Source: Symbiobacterium terraclitae (lineage in GTDB: Bacteria > Bacillota > Sulfobacillia > Symbiobacteriales > Symbiobacteriaceae). Taken from it: a stretch of DNA of 64,000 bases. The translations under genes and the position numbers were made by a program. The notes below the pieces were generated by a model. The model saw only the letters and a list, made by a program, of their open reading frames with translations. It was not told where the DNA came from and ran no database searches. The stretch covers positions 1-64,000 of the forward strand of contig NZ_JAGGLG010000021.1 in NCBI RefSeq assembly GCF_017874315.1, in the 5' to 3' direction. Of this stretch, positions 15,939 through 25,081 are shown in pieces (the first letter of the stretch is position 1; each line of letters begins with the position of its first letter).

Positions 15939-16148
15939 GTGAAGATGGAGTTCGTGCAGAAGGAACTGCAGGCGTGGGGCGAGATCATGATCACCACGGC
16001 CGCCGGCAAGGAGTACGAGATCCACCTGGGCGACACGCAGTTCGACTTCGAGAACCGGGTCATCCGCCTGAAGAGCCCCTCGGCCGAGTACGTGATCGAC
16101 GGCGACTCGGTGGAGGAGATCCAGAAGCACTACGGCCACCGCGACTGA
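15939..16148 (+). CDS. Conserved-looking microprotein, twin 2
   Basis: A 69-residue paralogue of the protein at 15527. MKMEFVQKELQAWGEI, GDTQFDFENRVIRLKSP and YVIDGDSVEEIQKHYGH align without gaps. Differences are mostly conservative (Ile/Met, Lys/Gln, Asp/Glu), which suggests both copies are under selection. Its own upstream region (15845-15930) is clearly AT-richer than the surroundings and may hold its promoter. GTGAAG in the leader gives alternative starts; ATG 15942 within MKM is possible. A terminator follows. Function unknown. Confidence 0.8.
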   Translation: MKMEFVQKELQAWGEIMITTAAGKEYEIHLGDTQFDFENRVIRLKSPSAEYVIDGDSVEEIQKHYGHRD

Positions 16149-16168
16149 GGCGCGCGGTTCGTAAGGGA

Positions 16169-16203
16169 GCGAGAGCGGGAAGGGGGGTCCTTCCCGCTCT
16201 CGC
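16169..16203. terminator. Bidirectional terminator, twin 2 / hcp
   Basis: GCGAGAGCGGGAAGG pairs perfectly with CCTTCCCGCTCTCGC around GGGGT. It lies between the convergent twin 2 and hcp genes. Confidence 0.85.
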
Positions 16204-16214
16204 CATTGCTTGGG

Positions 16215-17501
16215 TCAACCGATCAGCGCCTTGAGGTCGGCCTCGGGAGTTGTGGTCAGGTGCAGGTCGAACTGCTCCTGCAGCACCTTCAGCACGTCGG
16301 GGGTGATCCAGGCCGGCGGCTTCGGCCCCAGGTAGATGCCCTTCAGCCCCAGGGACAGCAGGCTCATCAGCACGGCGACGGCCTTCTGCTCCATCCAGGA
16401 GAGCACGATGGAGAGCGGCAGGTCGTTGACGCCGCAGCCGAGGGCCTCGGCCAGGGCGACGGCGATCCGGATGGCGGAGATGGCGTCGTTGCACTGGCCC
16501 AGGTCCAGGAGCCGGGGGATGCCGTCGATGGTGCCGAGGTCCAGGTCGTTGAAGCGGAACTTGCCGCAGGCCAGGGTGATGACGACCGTGTCGGGCGGGG
16601 TCTGCCGGACGAACTCCCGGTAGTAGTTGCCCAGCGACCCGGGCGAGTCGCAGCCGCCCACCACGAAGAAGTGGCGGATCTTGCCCGCCTTCACCGCGGC
16701 GAGGATCTTGTCGGCCATCGGCAGGATGTTGGTGTCCGCGAAGCCCGTGGTGAGGGTGACGGCGCCGGGCTTCTCCTCGCAGGGCGGCAGGGAGAGCGCC
16801 TTCGCGATGACCGGCGCGAAGTCCCAGTTCTCGATGTGGGGCACGTCAGGCAGCCGGTCGGCGCCCACGGTGAAGATGCGGTCCTTGTAGCTCTCCAGCG
16901 GGATCTGCACGCAGTTGGACGTGCCGACGATCGCGCCGGGGAACTCGGCGAAGAGCTGCTTCTGGTCGCACCAGGCGGCGCCCAGGTTGCCCTTCAGGTG
17001 CGGGAAGCGCTTCAGGCCGGGGTAGGCGTGGGCCGGCAGCAGCTCGGAGTGGGTGTAGATGTTGATGCCCTTGCCCTCGGTCTGCTTCAGCAGCTCGTAG
17101 AGCGCCTTCAGGTTGTGGCCGGTGATCAGGATGCCGGGGCCGGCGGAGGTGCCGGTGGGAACCTGGGTGGGCACCATCTCGCCGAAGTGGTCGGTGTGGG
17201 CCTTCTTCAACATGGTCATGGCCTTCAGGGTCATCTGGCCGGCCTTCATGTTGAGGGCCAGGAAGTGGTTCAGGTCGAAGCTGACGTTGGTCAGGGTGGC
17301 GTAGAGGCCCTCGGAGAAGAAGGCGTCGATCTCGGGGTCGGTGTAGCCCAGCTCCCGGGCGTGGTACGCGTAGGCCGCGATGCCCTTCAGGGCGTAGATG
17401 AGGTTGTCTTGCAGGGCCTGGATGTTCGCGTCCTTGCCGCAGATGCCCACCTTGGTGCAGCCGGTGCCGTGTGCGGTCATTTCACATTGGTTGCAGAACA
17501 A
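16215..17501 (-). CDS. hcp: Hybrid cluster protein (hydroxylamine reductase family), short form
   Basis: A 428-residue protein. The N-terminal cluster ligands are Cys3, Cys6, Cys15 and Cys21 (CNQC...CTKVGIC). Hybrid-cluster ligands are recognisable as H in ITGHN, E in THSELLP, C in TSNC, C in GGCDSPG, C in LACGKF, C in GQCND and E in SWMEQ. At ~430 residues it is shorter than the ~550-residue E. coli type and matches the compact form found in some thermophiles and archaea. Hcp acts in NO and nitrosative stress metabolism. TTG 17501 lies ~8 nt after AAGGAG, starting the protein at the canonical xFCNQC. An operator of CRP/FNR type lies upstream. Confidence 0.92.
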   Translation of the reverse strand: MFCNQCEMTAHGTGCTKVGICGKDANIQALQDNLIYALKGIAAYAYHARELGYTDPEIDAFFSEGLYATLTNVSFDLNHFLALNMKAGQMTLKAMTMLKKAHTDHFGEMVPTQVPTGTSAGPGILITGHNLKALYELLKQTEGKGINIYTHSELLPAHAYPGLKRFPHLKGNLGAAWCDQKQLFAEFPGAIVGTSNCVQIPLESYKDRIFTVGADRLPDVPHIENWDFAPVIAKALSLPPCEEKPGAVTLTTGFADTNILPMADKILAAVKAGKIRHFFVVGGCDSPGSLGNYYREFVRQTPPDTVVITLACGKFRFNDLDLGTIDGIPRLLDLGQCNDAISAIRIAVALAEALGCGVNDLPLSIVLSWMEQKAVAVLMSLLSLGLKGIYLGPKPPAWITPDVLKVLQEQFDLHLTTTPEADLKALIG

Positions 17502-17534
17502 GTGCCTCAGCTCCTTCGCAACGCTTTGCCTCTG

Positions 17535-17540
17535 GTTATA
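17535..17540 (-). promoter_or_regulatory. Probable -10 box of the hcp promoter
   Basis: TATAAC on the minus strand, with transcription predicted to start near 17528. No good -35 hexamer is at the right distance (AAGGCC), as expected of an activator-dependent promoter. Confidence 0.55.
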
Positions 17541-17561
17541 GCCCCTTGGCAGCACACGGCC

Positions 17562-17579
17562 TTGTGATGTTTTTCACAG
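17562..17579 (-). promoter_or_regulatory. CRP/FNR-family operator upstream of hcp
   Basis: TGTGA-TGTTTT-TCACA is a perfect palindrome of the CRP/FNR consensus. Its centre lies about 42 bp upstream of the transcription start predicted from the TATAAC box, the class II activator position. CRP/FNR-family regulators such as HcpR are known to control hcp genes in other anaerobes. The regulator itself is not in this window. Confidence 0.7.
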
Positions 17580-17788
17580 TCTATGTCAGAATGAGCCGAA
17601 GGCGCCAGGATGTGCAAGCTGCCATAGTCTCTTGGGCGATGGCCCCTCCATGGTGCAATTTTCCAGATCACATTCGCGGCCGGGCAGACAAGATAATGCA
17701 GGTGGTTATCGAAACATGTAATTGATGGAACCGTACCCTACGCACATCGTCTATCCTAATGTACAAGCCTATTGAGGAGTGTCGTGCT

Positions 17789-20059
17789 GTGAAGCGTACC
17801 GTCGCCGCAGCGTTACTGCTTGTCTGCATGTCGGCCACCGCGGAGGCCGCCACCCTGCGCCCCATCGATCAGGACGGCCTCAACGTGCGCTCGGGCCCCG
17901 GCACCGAGTACGACATCGTGGGCGGCCTCGGCTACGACCAGGAGGCCGTCATCCTGGGCCGCGAGGGCGACTGGTACCGCATCATGCTCTCGTCGGGCCA
18001 GGAGGGATGGGTGGCCGGGTGGTTCAGCCGGGTGCTCCTGGAGGACGAGGTGCGCTACGCCATCGTGGACACCGACATCCTCAACGTGCGCCGCGAGCCG
18101 GCGCTGGACGCCCCGGTCATCAGCCGCATCTACCAGGACCAGTACGTGCGGCTGCTGGAGATGATCCCGGAGTGGTGGCGCATCCAGCTCGCCGACGGCA
18201 CTGAGGGCTGGGTCTTCGCCCAGTACGTCCGGCAGGCGACGGCGCCGCCCGCGCCCGGCACGGCGCCGGATCCGGGCACCGCCCCCGACCCCGGCACCAC
18301 GCCGGGCCCGTCCGTCCCGGTCTACACCGAGGCGCCCGCCGCACCTCCCGGCACCGTGCCAGACATCGCCTTCGCCCCGCCCCGGGCGCCCACCGCTCGC
18401 CCGGGCACGGTGGCGCACGTGACGGCGGAGACGGGCATCTACGCCGGCCCCAACAGCGAGGCGCGCCGGATGGACACCGTCCGGCCCGGCGACCCGCTGC
18501 AGCTCCTGGACGCCAGCGGCGGCTGGGTGCGGGTGGCATCGCCCCAGGGGCGCTGGGGCTGGGTGCCCGGCTCCCAGGTGGCGATCACCGACGGCGAGCT
18601 GCGCATTGCACTGGGCGAGTCGGGCTGGAGCATCGAGCGCCCGGCCCCGCGCCCGGCCGGCACGCCAGCCCCGACCGACGGCGACGCGGAGGTGAGGGAG
18701 GGCGGCGCCACCGTCTACCTGATTCCCGCTGTGTCCGCGCGCGTGGTGGCTGAGCTGGAGGCGGGCGAGCCGCTGACGGTGCTGGAGCACGACTCCGGCT
18801 GGGTGAAGGTCCGGATGGAGTCCGGACAGGTGGGTTGGACCCGGGCCTCCTTCCTGCGGGCGGTCGTGGCGGAGGAGGAGCAGGCCCCCGACGCCGCACC
18901 GGCCAGCCGCGGCTTCAAGGTCGCCATGAGCCAGAGCGCCCCGGGCGTCTCCCGCCTGGAGCTGGCGGCGCCGGGCGCCACCTTCGGCCAGCCCGTCCTC
19001 CAGGACGGCCGCCTGCTGATCCCCTTTGCGACCGGCGTGGCCGGCGAGCGGTCGGTACCGGTGGGCAACCTGGGCGTCGCCTCGGCTGCCATCGGCCCCG
19101 AGGGGCTGCGCATCGACCTGGTCGGTGAGCCGCGGGTGACGGTCGAGTCGCACCTCGAGGGCAGCCTCCTGATCTCGCTGCGCCCGGTGCTCTCCGGGAT
19201 CCGGCAGGAGACCGTGGCCGACAAGGGCGTCGTCCGCTTCAGCCTGAGCGGCGCCACCCGGCCCGAGGCCCGGGCGGAGGACGGCCAGATCATCGTGGAG
19301 ATCCCCGGCGCGGTGCTGGGCACGGACGCGGTGCCGGCCGGCCTGCACGTGGTGCAGCACGCCACCGGCGTACGGGTGGTGGTCCCCTCCAACCAGCCGT
19401 ATGCGCTCAAGGCGTCGAGCGACGGCTACTACCTGGTCACCTATCCGCCCGGGCTCGCCGGCAAGGTGATCATGCTGGACCCGGGCCACGGCGGCGACGA
19501 CGGCGGCGCGGTCAGCCGGAGCGTCGGCGTGGTGGAGAAGGCGGTCAACCTGCAGGTGGCGCTGCGGCTGCGGGCGCTGCTGGCGGAGCGGGGCGCCATC
19601 GTGTACATGACCCGGGCCACCGACCAGCGGGTGGCGCCTGAGACCTTCCTGAACGCCGTCGACGGGGAGCCGCGTGACCAGCTCGACCTCCAGTACCGCA
19701 CGATGCTGGCCAACGCCCTGGGCGTCGACCTGTTCCTCTCGCTGCACCACAACTCGGGCGAGACGCTCTCGCAGGGCACCGAGGTCTACTACACCAGTGC
19801 GACGCTCAACGGCGGCCGTTCCCGGGAACTGGCCCACCTGCTGCAGCAGGAGCTGGTGGGCGCCCTGGGCACCCGGAACCGGGGCGTCTTCGACGACACC
19901 TTCTTCGTCACCCGCAACACCCTGGCCCCGTCGGCGCTGGTGGAGCTGGCGTTCATCAACAACCCCGCCGAGGGACCCCGCACCGTCGATCCCGCCTTCC
20001 AAGAGGCGGCGGCCCGTGCGATCGTCTGGGCGCTGGAGCAGTTCTACGCGGCGCGGTAG
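17789..20059 (+). CDS. Secreted N-acetylmuramoyl-L-alanine amidase with SH3b repeats and AMIN domain
   Basis: A 756-residue exported wall hydrolase. A signal peptide (residues 1-20, ending SATAEA) is followed by two SH3b domains (~23-85, ~88-150, each with LNVRxxP/xG). A Pro-rich linker and two further SH3b-like units (~205-275, ~300-365) lead to an AMIN-like beta domain (~380-550). The Amidase_3 catalytic domain occupies ~560-756. The Zn and catalytic residues are visible: His in DPGHGGDDGG, Glu in GVVEK, His in LSLHHN and Glu in LVELAF. It cleaves the MurNAc-L-Ala bond in peptidoglycan. GTG 17789 with GAGGAG upstream is preferred over ATG 17759. It looks monocistronic. Confidence 0.9.
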   Translation: MKRTVAAALLLVCMSATAEAATLRPIDQDGLNVRSGPGTEYDIVGGLGYDQEAVILGREGDWYRIMLSSGQEGWVAGWFSRVLLEDEVRYAIVDTDILNVRREPALDAPVISRIYQDQYVRLLEMIPEWWRIQLADGTEGWVFAQYVRQATAPPAPGTAPDPGTAPDPGTTPGPSVPVYTEAPAAPPGTVPDIAFAPPRAPTARPGTVAHVTAETGIYAGPNSEARRMDTVRPGDPLQLLDASGGWVRVASPQGRWGWVPGSQVAITDGELRIALGESGWSIERPAPRPAGTPAPTDGDAEVREGGATVYLIPAVSARVVAELEAGEPLTVLEHDSGWVKVRMESGQVGWTRASFLRAVVAEEEQAPDAAPASRGFKVAMSQSAPGVSRLELAAPGATFGQPVLQDGRLLIPFATGVAGERSVPVGNLGVASAAIGPEGLRIDLVGEPRVTVESHLEGSLLISLRPVLSGIRQETVADKGVVRFSLSGATRPEARAEDGQIIVEIPGAVLGTDAVPAGLHVVQHATGVRVVVPSNQPYALKASSDGYYLVTYPPGLAGKVIMLDPGHGGDDGGAVSRSVGVVEKAVNLQVALRLRALLAERGAIVYMTRATDQRVAPETFLNAVDGEPRDQLDLQYRTMLANALGVDLFLSLHHNSGETLSQGTEVYYTSATLNGGRSRELAHLLQQELVGALGTRNRGVFDDTFFVTRNTLAPSALVELAFINNPAEGPRTVDPAFQEAAARAIVWALEQFYAAR

Positions 20060-20141
20060 GCCCGGCCGCGTCCGCCGGCGCCATCCTCCGGGCAGGGCGG
20101 CTGCAGTTCAGGCGCCCGTGCTCCGCCGCTGACCGACCGGT

Positions 20142-20200
20142 ACGGCCCCTGAACGGGGCGAGACCCCACGCCGGGGAGCCTCGCCCCGTCCGGGGGCCGT
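20142..20200 (+). terminator. Large terminator-like hairpin after the amidase
   Basis: ACGGCCCC pairs with GGGGCCGT, and inner CGGGGCGAG pairs with CTCGCCCCG. It lies ~80 bp past the amidase stop. Confidence 0.6.
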
Positions 20201-20225
20201 CTTGCGCGCCAAGGCAGAATCGCCT

Positions 20226-20253
20226 TTGCAGTACGGGGTTGAAGGTGTATACT
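20226..20253 (+). promoter_or_regulatory. Sigma-A-type promoter for the aminotransferase
   Basis: TTGCAG (20226-20231) and TATACT (20248-20253) are 16 bp apart, about 60 bp before the ATG at 20314. Confidence 0.65.
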
Positions 20254-20313
20254 TTCCTACTAAGATACAGCGTCCCAACCGAGAAGGAGTAAAGCGAGAG
20301 GAGTGCAGCGAGC

Positions 20314-21507
20314 ATGCGTCTGTCAGCCCGGGCCCGGAACCTGACGCCGTCGCCGACCATGGCGATCGACGCCAAGTCGAAGCAGATGCTTGCCGACGGG
20401 GTCGATGTGGTCAACTTCTCGGTAGGGGAACCCGACTTCGACACGCCGGAGTCGATCAAGGCCGCAGGTATCGCCGCCATCCAACAGGGTAAGACCAAGT
20501 ACACCCCTGCCGCAGGAACGCTTGAGTTGCGCAAGGCCATCTGTGAGAAGCTCGCGCGGGAGAACGGCCTCCAGTACACCCCCGACCAGATCGTGGTCTC
20601 CAACGGAGGCAAGCAGTCGCTCTACAACGCCTACCAGGTGCTGCTCGATCCCGGCGAGGAGGTCATCATCCAGGCGCCGTACTGGGTCTCGTACCCGGAG
20701 ATCGTGCGCCTGGCCGGCGGCGTTCCCGTGGTGGTGGAGACGGACGAGTCCACCGGCTTCCGCATGACGGCGGACATGATCCGGGAGAAGCTGACCACCC
20801 GCACCCGGGTCATCAACCTGAACAGCCCCAGCAACCCCACCGGCGCCGTGCTCTCCCGGAAGGAGCTCGCGGAGATCGCCGCGCTGGCGGTGGAGCGGGA
20901 CCTGATCATCGTGACCGACGAGATCTACGAGAGGCTGCTCTACGACGGCGCTGAGCACGTCTCCATCGCCACCTTCGGCGAGGAGGTCAGGAAGCGGACC
21001 ATCACCGTCAACGGCCTCTCGAAGGCATACTCCATGACGGGCTGGCGCATCGGCTACACCGCGTCGGAGCGCATCTTCGCCAAGGCGATGGGCGACCTGC
21101 AGTCGCAGTCGACCTCCGGCCCCTCCTCGATCTCCCAGGCGGCGGCGGTGGAGGCGCTGCGGGGCACCCAGGAGCCCGTCGAGCAGATGCGGCAGGAGTT
21201 CGACCGCCGCCGCAGGCACATGATGACGCGGCTGAACAGCCTGCCGGGCTTCTCCGTGAAGGTGGCCCCCGAGGGCGCGTTCTACCTGTTCCCCAACGTA
21301 TCCGGCCTCTTCGGCCAGACCATCGCCGGGCGGCGGATCACGTCGTCCGACGACCTGGCCGAGGTCATCCTGGAGCGGGCCCACGTGGCCGTCGTGCCGG
21401 GTACGGGCTTCGGCGCTCCCAACTACATTCGCTTCTCCTATGCCACTTCAATGGAACGGATTGACGAGGGGCTTGACCGCATCGCCAGGCTGCTCGCCGA
21501 GGGGTGA
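20314..21507 (+). CDS. Pyridoxal-phosphate aminotransferase, class I (aspartate aminotransferase-like)
   Basis: A 397-residue fold-type I aminotransferase. Landmarks: VGEPDFDTP (substrate and N-terminal arm), SNGGKQSLYNA, PYWVSYPE, NSPSNPTG (PLP-binding Asn), DEIYERL (PLP Asp-Tyr) and Lys237 in SKAYSMTGWRIGY forming the Schiff base. The C-terminal NYIRFSYATS provides the carboxylate-binding Arg. This matches bacterial subgroup I-gamma aspartate aminotransferases, which move amino groups between aspartate and 2-oxoglutarate; broader specificity is possible. murD follows 28 bp downstream and may be cotranscribed. Confidence 0.9.
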   Translation: MRLSARARNLTPSPTMAIDAKSKQMLADGVDVVNFSVGEPDFDTPESIKAAGIAAIQQGKTKYTPAAGTLELRKAICEKLARENGLQYTPDQIVVSNGGKQSLYNAYQVLLDPGEEVIIQAPYWVSYPEIVRLAGGVPVVVETDESTGFRMTADMIREKLTTRTRVINLNSPSNPTGAVLSRKELAEIAALAVERDLIIVTDEIYERLLYDGAEHVSIATFGEEVRKRTITVNGLSKAYSMTGWRIGYTASERIFAKAMGDLQSQSTSGPSSISQAAAVEALRGTQEPVEQMRQEFDRRRRHMMTRLNSLPGFSVKVAPEGAFYLFPNVSGLFGQTIAGRRITSSDDLAEVILERAHVAVVPGTGFGAPNYIRFSYATSMERIDEGLDRIARLLAEG

Positions 21508-21535
21508 GCGGCCGGCAGGCAGGAGGTAGACCGGG

Positions 21536-22894
21536 ATGGATCTGCAGGGGCGTGTGGCAGTCGTGGGTGTCGGGGTCTCCAACATGGCGCTGATCCGCTA
21601 CCTCGTGTCCAAGGGGGTCAGCGTCACGGCCTGCGACCGGCACCCCGCCGAGCGGCTCGGGGACCGGGCCGGGGAGCTGAGCCGGCTCGGGGTGCGCCTG
21701 GTGACCGGCGAGGCGTACCTGGCGCCCCTGGCGGAGCACGACCTGATTTTCCTCACCCCCGGCATGCCCAAGCACCTGCCCGAGATCGAGGCCGCCCGCC
21801 GGCGCGGGGCGGTGATCGCCGGCGAAATCGGCCTTGTGCTGGACCTGTGCCGCGCCCCGGTGATCGGGGTGACGGGCAGCGCGGGCAAGACGACCACCAC
21901 CACGCTGATCGGCGAGATCATGCGGGTCTCCGGACGCCAGACCTACGTGGGCGGGAACATCGGCACCGTGCTGATCGAGAAGGTGGAGGCCATCCCGCCC
22001 GAGGCCATCGTGGTGCTGGAGCTCTCCTCGTTCCAGCTGCAGCTGGTGCAGCGCTCGCCGCACATCTCGGTCATCACCAACATCAGCCCCAACCACCTGG
22101 ACGTGCACGCCACCATGGAGGAGTACGTCGCGGCCAAGAAGGCGATCTTCCGCCACCAGTCGCCGCGCGACTGGCTGGTGCTCAACGCCGACGACCCCCT
22201 GGTGCGGTCGTTCGCCGCAGAGGCCCGGAGCCGCGTGGTGCTCTTCAGCCGCCGGGCGGACCCCGGCGGCCGGGACGCGGCCTTCATCCGGGACGGCCAG
22301 GTGGTCTGGCGCCGGGACGGCCAGGAGCTGCCGACGCTGCTCCTGGAGGAGATCAAGCTGCCCGGCCTGCACAACCAGGAGAACATCCTGGCAGCCATGG
22401 CCGCCTGCTACCTCGCCGGTGCGCCGCTCTCGGCCGTGCGCGAGGTCATGACCCAGTTCACCGGCGTGGAGCACCGCATCGAGCCGGTGCGGGTGCTGGA
22501 CGGGGTCAAGTGGTACAACGACTCCAAGGCCACCTCGCCCGCGGAGGCGGTGGCGGCGCTCTCCACGCTGCCCGCGCCCATCGTGCTCATCGCCGGGGGC
22601 TCGGACAAGGGCATCCCCTTTGACCCCATCGCGCCGCTGGTGGCCGAGAAGGTGAAGTACCTCATCCTCACGGGACCCACCGCCCCCAAGATCGAGGAGG
22701 CGGTGCGCAGGGGCGGCTACGCCGGACCGGTCCACCGCGCGGCCGACATGGCCGAGGCGGTGGCGCTGGCCCGGGCCGCCGCCGCCCCGGGTGACACGGT
22801 GGTGCTATCGCCCGCCTGCGCCTCGTTCGACGCCTACCGGAACTTCGAGGAGCGCGGGCGCCACTTCAAGTCGCTGGTGGAGGCCTTGCAGTGA
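21536..22894 (+). CDS. murD: UDP-N-acetylmuramoylalanine--D-glutamate ligase
   Basis: A 452-residue cytoplasmic ligase that adds D-Glu to UDP-MurNAc-L-Ala in peptidoglycan synthesis. The N-terminal Rossmann-like UDP-binding domain (1-105) is followed by the central ATPase domain with [12 protein letters not shown] (111-122), ELSSFQL and [10 protein letters not shown]. The C-terminal domain has [15 protein letters not shown] and SPACASFD. All Mur landmarks are present and length is normal. It is isolated from the usual dcw cluster. Its last 4 bp overlap the dinB start (GTGA), suggesting translational coupling. Confidence 0.96.
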   Translation: MDLQGRVAVVGVGVSNMALIRYLVSKGVSVTACDRHPAERLGDRAGELSRLGVRLVTGEAYLAPLAEHDLIFLTPGMPKHLPEIEAARRRGAVIAGEIGLVLDLCRAPVIGVTGSAGKTTTTTLIGEIMRVSGRQTYVGGNIGTVLIEKVEAIPPEAIVVLELSSFQLQLVQRSPHISVITNISPNHLDVHATMEEYVAAKKAIFRHQSPRDWLVLNADDPLVRSFAAEARSRVVLFSRRADPGGRDAAFIRDGQVVWRRDGQELPTLLLEEIKLPGLHNQENILAAMAACYLAGAPLSAVREVMTQFTGVEHRIEPVRVLDGVKWYNDSKATSPAEAVAALSTLPAPIVLIAGGSDKGIPFDPIAPLVAEKVKYLILTGPTAPKIEEAVRRGGYAGPVHRAADMAEAVALARAAAAPGDTVVLSPACASFDAYRNFEERGRHFKSLVEALQ

Positions 22895-23976
22895 GGAAAG
22901 ACCTCTGGGTGATCCACCTGGACATGGACGCGTTCTTCGCCGCGGTGGAGCAGCGGGACAACCCGCGCCTCCGGGGCAAGCCCGTCATCGTGGGCGGCTC
23001 CCCGAACTCCCGGGGCGTCGTCTCCACGTGCTCCTACGAGGCGCGCCGCTTCGGGGTGCGCTCGGCCATGCCCTCCCGGGAGGCTCTGCGGCTCTGCCCG
23101 CACGCCGTATTCATCCGGCCCAACCACGCCAAGTACAGCGAGGTGGGCCGGCAGGTTCGCGCCATTATGCGCCGGTTCACCGACGTGATCCAGCCGCTCT
23201 CCATCGACGAGGCGTTCCTGGACGTGTCGGGGCAGGACGCGGTGCGGGTGGCGCGGGAGCTCAAGGAGGCCATCCGGTCGGAGCTGAAGCTCACCGGCTC
23301 GGCCGGCGTCTCCTACTGCAAGTTCCTGGCCAAGCTGGCCTCCGACATGGAGAAGCCCGACGGCCTCACCGTCATCACCTGGGAGCGGGCGCAGGAGCTG
23401 CTGCCGACCCTGCCCGTGCGGAAGCTCTGGGGGGTGGGCCCGGCCAGCGAGCAGGCGCTGAACGCCCTGGGCATCTTCACCTGCGGCGACCTCCTGGCCT
23501 ACGACCCGGAGACGCTGCGCAAGCACTTCGGCAAGCGGGCCGACGAGCTGGTGCAGCTGGCCCGGGGCATCGACCCCCGTCCGGTGGTGCCCCACCGGGA
23601 GGCCAAGTCCATCGGCGAGGAGAACACCTTCCCCGTCGACCAGACCGACCGGGAGTACCTGGCAGGGCTCCTGGAGCGCTACGCCGACGACCTGGCCCGG
23701 GAGCTGCAGCGCCAGGGGCTGGCGGCCCGCACGGTGACGGTGAAGATCAAGTGGAACGTGTTCGTCGAGGGCGGGGCCAGGGGCGGCGACTTCCTGCAGA
23801 TCACCCGCAGCCAGACGCTGCCCATGCCCACCGACGACGCCCGCACCATCGGCCGTGCGGCCCGGGAGATCTTCACCCGGGTGGAGTGGGAGGGGCGGAA
23901 GATCCGCCTGCTTGGGCTTTCGGTGCACAACCTCGTGAAGCGGGGGGAACTGGTGCAGGCGTATCTGCCCATCTAG
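22891..23976 (+). CDS. dinB: DNA polymerase IV, Y family
   Basis: A 361-residue translesion polymerase. The catalytic acidic residues are in [12 protein letters not shown] near the N-terminus and SIDEAFLD at ~105. The palm/fingers block [18 protein letters not shown] precedes the helix-hairpin-helix [16 protein letters not shown], and the little-finger domain covers ~240-350. No clear C-terminal clamp-binding peptide was spotted. GTG 22891 overlaps the murD stop, an unusual pairing of wall synthesis with error-prone repair. It is likely cotranscribed with murD. Confidence 0.95.
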   Translation: MRKDLWVIHLDMDAFFAAVEQRDNPRLRGKPVIVGGSPNSRGVVSTCSYEARRFGVRSAMPSREALRLCPHAVFIRPNHAKYSEVGRQVRAIMRRFTDVIQPLSIDEAFLDVSGQDAVRVARELKEAIRSELKLTGSAGVSYCKFLAKLASDMEKPDGLTVITWERAQELLPTLPVRKLWGVGPASEQALNALGIFTCGDLLAYDPETLRKHFGKRADELVQLARGIDPRPVVPHREAKSIGEENTFPVDQTDREYLAGLLERYADDLARELQRQGLAARTVTVKIKWNVFVEGGARGGDFLQITRSQTLPMPTDDARTIGRAAREIFTRVEWEGRKIRLLGLSVHNLVKRGELVQAYLPI

Positions 23977-24055
23977 CAGGGGAGGGCCGCCGGCGTGCGC
24001 CTGCCCCGATCCGGCCCCGAACGTACCTATTCAGCCTTCAAACGGGAGTGTTTGG

Positions 24056-24874
24056 ATGCTCACTGAAACGCAGCAGGCAGAAGTTGCGGCACTGCAGCAG
24101 GCGGTTGAGGCGCACGACGGCATCGCCCTGAAGCTCAACTGGGACATCCTGAGGCGGGCCGACCGCACCGACCCGGACTTCCTGCGATACCAGGACGGCC
24201 GCCTCGTCGGCTTCCTCGGCGTCTACGCCTTCGGATCCGAGGTTGAGGTGTGCGGCATGGTTCACCCGGAGGCGCGGCGCCAGGGCCACTTCCAGGCGCT
24301 CTACGACCAGGCCATGGCCTACTGCCGTGAGGCCGGCTTCACGGAGATCCTGCTGAACACCCCCTCGGCCTCCCGGTCCGGACAGGCCTTCCTGCGCCGG
24401 CAGGGCGCCAGGTATGCGTTCACCGAGCATCAGATGAAGTGGATGGGCGCGGCCGTGCCGGCGCCAGTTCCGGGCCTCCTCCGGCCGGCCGCGCCCGAAG
24501 ACCTGGAGACGCAGGTCCGCCTCGACGTGGAGGCGTTCGGCATGAGCGAGGCCGACGCCCGCAGCGCCAACACGGAGTTGCTTCAGGATGCAGACACGAC
24601 TGCGTACATGGTCATGCACGAGGGAGCGACCGTTGGGAAACTCCGGGTTCAGCGGAGCGGATCCGAGGCCTGGATCTACGGCTTCGCGATCCTTCCCCGC
24701 TTCCAGGGCCGCGGCATCGGGCGGCGCGTGCTCGAAACCGTCGTCGCCGACTGCGCGTCCCAGGGCTGCGATGTGTTCCTGGAGGTGGAGGCGAAGAACG
24801 ACCGGGCGCTGCACCTGTACACGTCAGTCGGGTTCCAGGTCCTGCGGGGGCAGGATTACTACACGCCCGGGTAG
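24056..24874 (+). CDS. Tandem GNAT-domain acetyltransferase
   Basis: A 272-residue protein with two GNAT folds. The N-terminal unit (~1-125) has the acetyl-CoA loop in HPEARRQGHFQALYDQA. The C-terminal unit (~140-272) has a better-preserved loop in LPRFQGRGIGRRVLE and the terminal NDRALHLYTSVGFQV. Tandem GNAT proteins include mycothiol synthase and antibiotic acetyltransferases; the substrate here is not predictable. ATG 24056 has CGGGAG upstream. Terminated by the hairpin at 24915. Confidence 0.85.
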   Translation: MLTETQQAEVAALQQAVEAHDGIALKLNWDILRRADRTDPDFLRYQDGRLVGFLGVYAFGSEVEVCGMVHPEARRQGHFQALYDQAMAYCREAGFTEILLNTPSASRSGQAFLRRQGARYAFTEHQMKWMGAAVPAPVPGLLRPAAPEDLETQVRLDVEAFGMSEADARSANTELLQDADTTAYMVMHEGATVGKLRVQRSGSEAWIYGFAILPRFQGRGIGRRVLETVVADCASQGCDVFLEVEAKNDRALHLYTSVGFQVLRGQDYYTPG

Positions 24875-24914
24875 CGGGGGAGGGCCGGAAGGCCGCCGTG
24901 ACATATGGATTACA

Positions 24915-24940
24915 GGCCGTGCCCGTCCGGGCACGGCCTT
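24915..24940 (+). terminator. Terminator after the GNAT protein
   Basis: GGCCGTGCCCG pairs with CGGGCACGGCC, followed by TTCTC. Confidence 0.75.
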
Positions 24941-25081
24941 CTCGGCTCATGGGCTCCCGGCTTGCGGCGACCGGCGGGCGCACCGGGGGCCATCCCTGGA
25001 GCAGGATGAGACGAAGATTTGGATGAGTATACGGAGAACGACACTGCGGGTACGGGCGTCTGTAGATGGGAGGGAGAACTG

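Noticed and set aside
24600-25000. Antisense ORFs opposite the GNAT gene
   Set aside because: The + strand GNAT motif is clear and codon use fits; the antisense frames have no signals.
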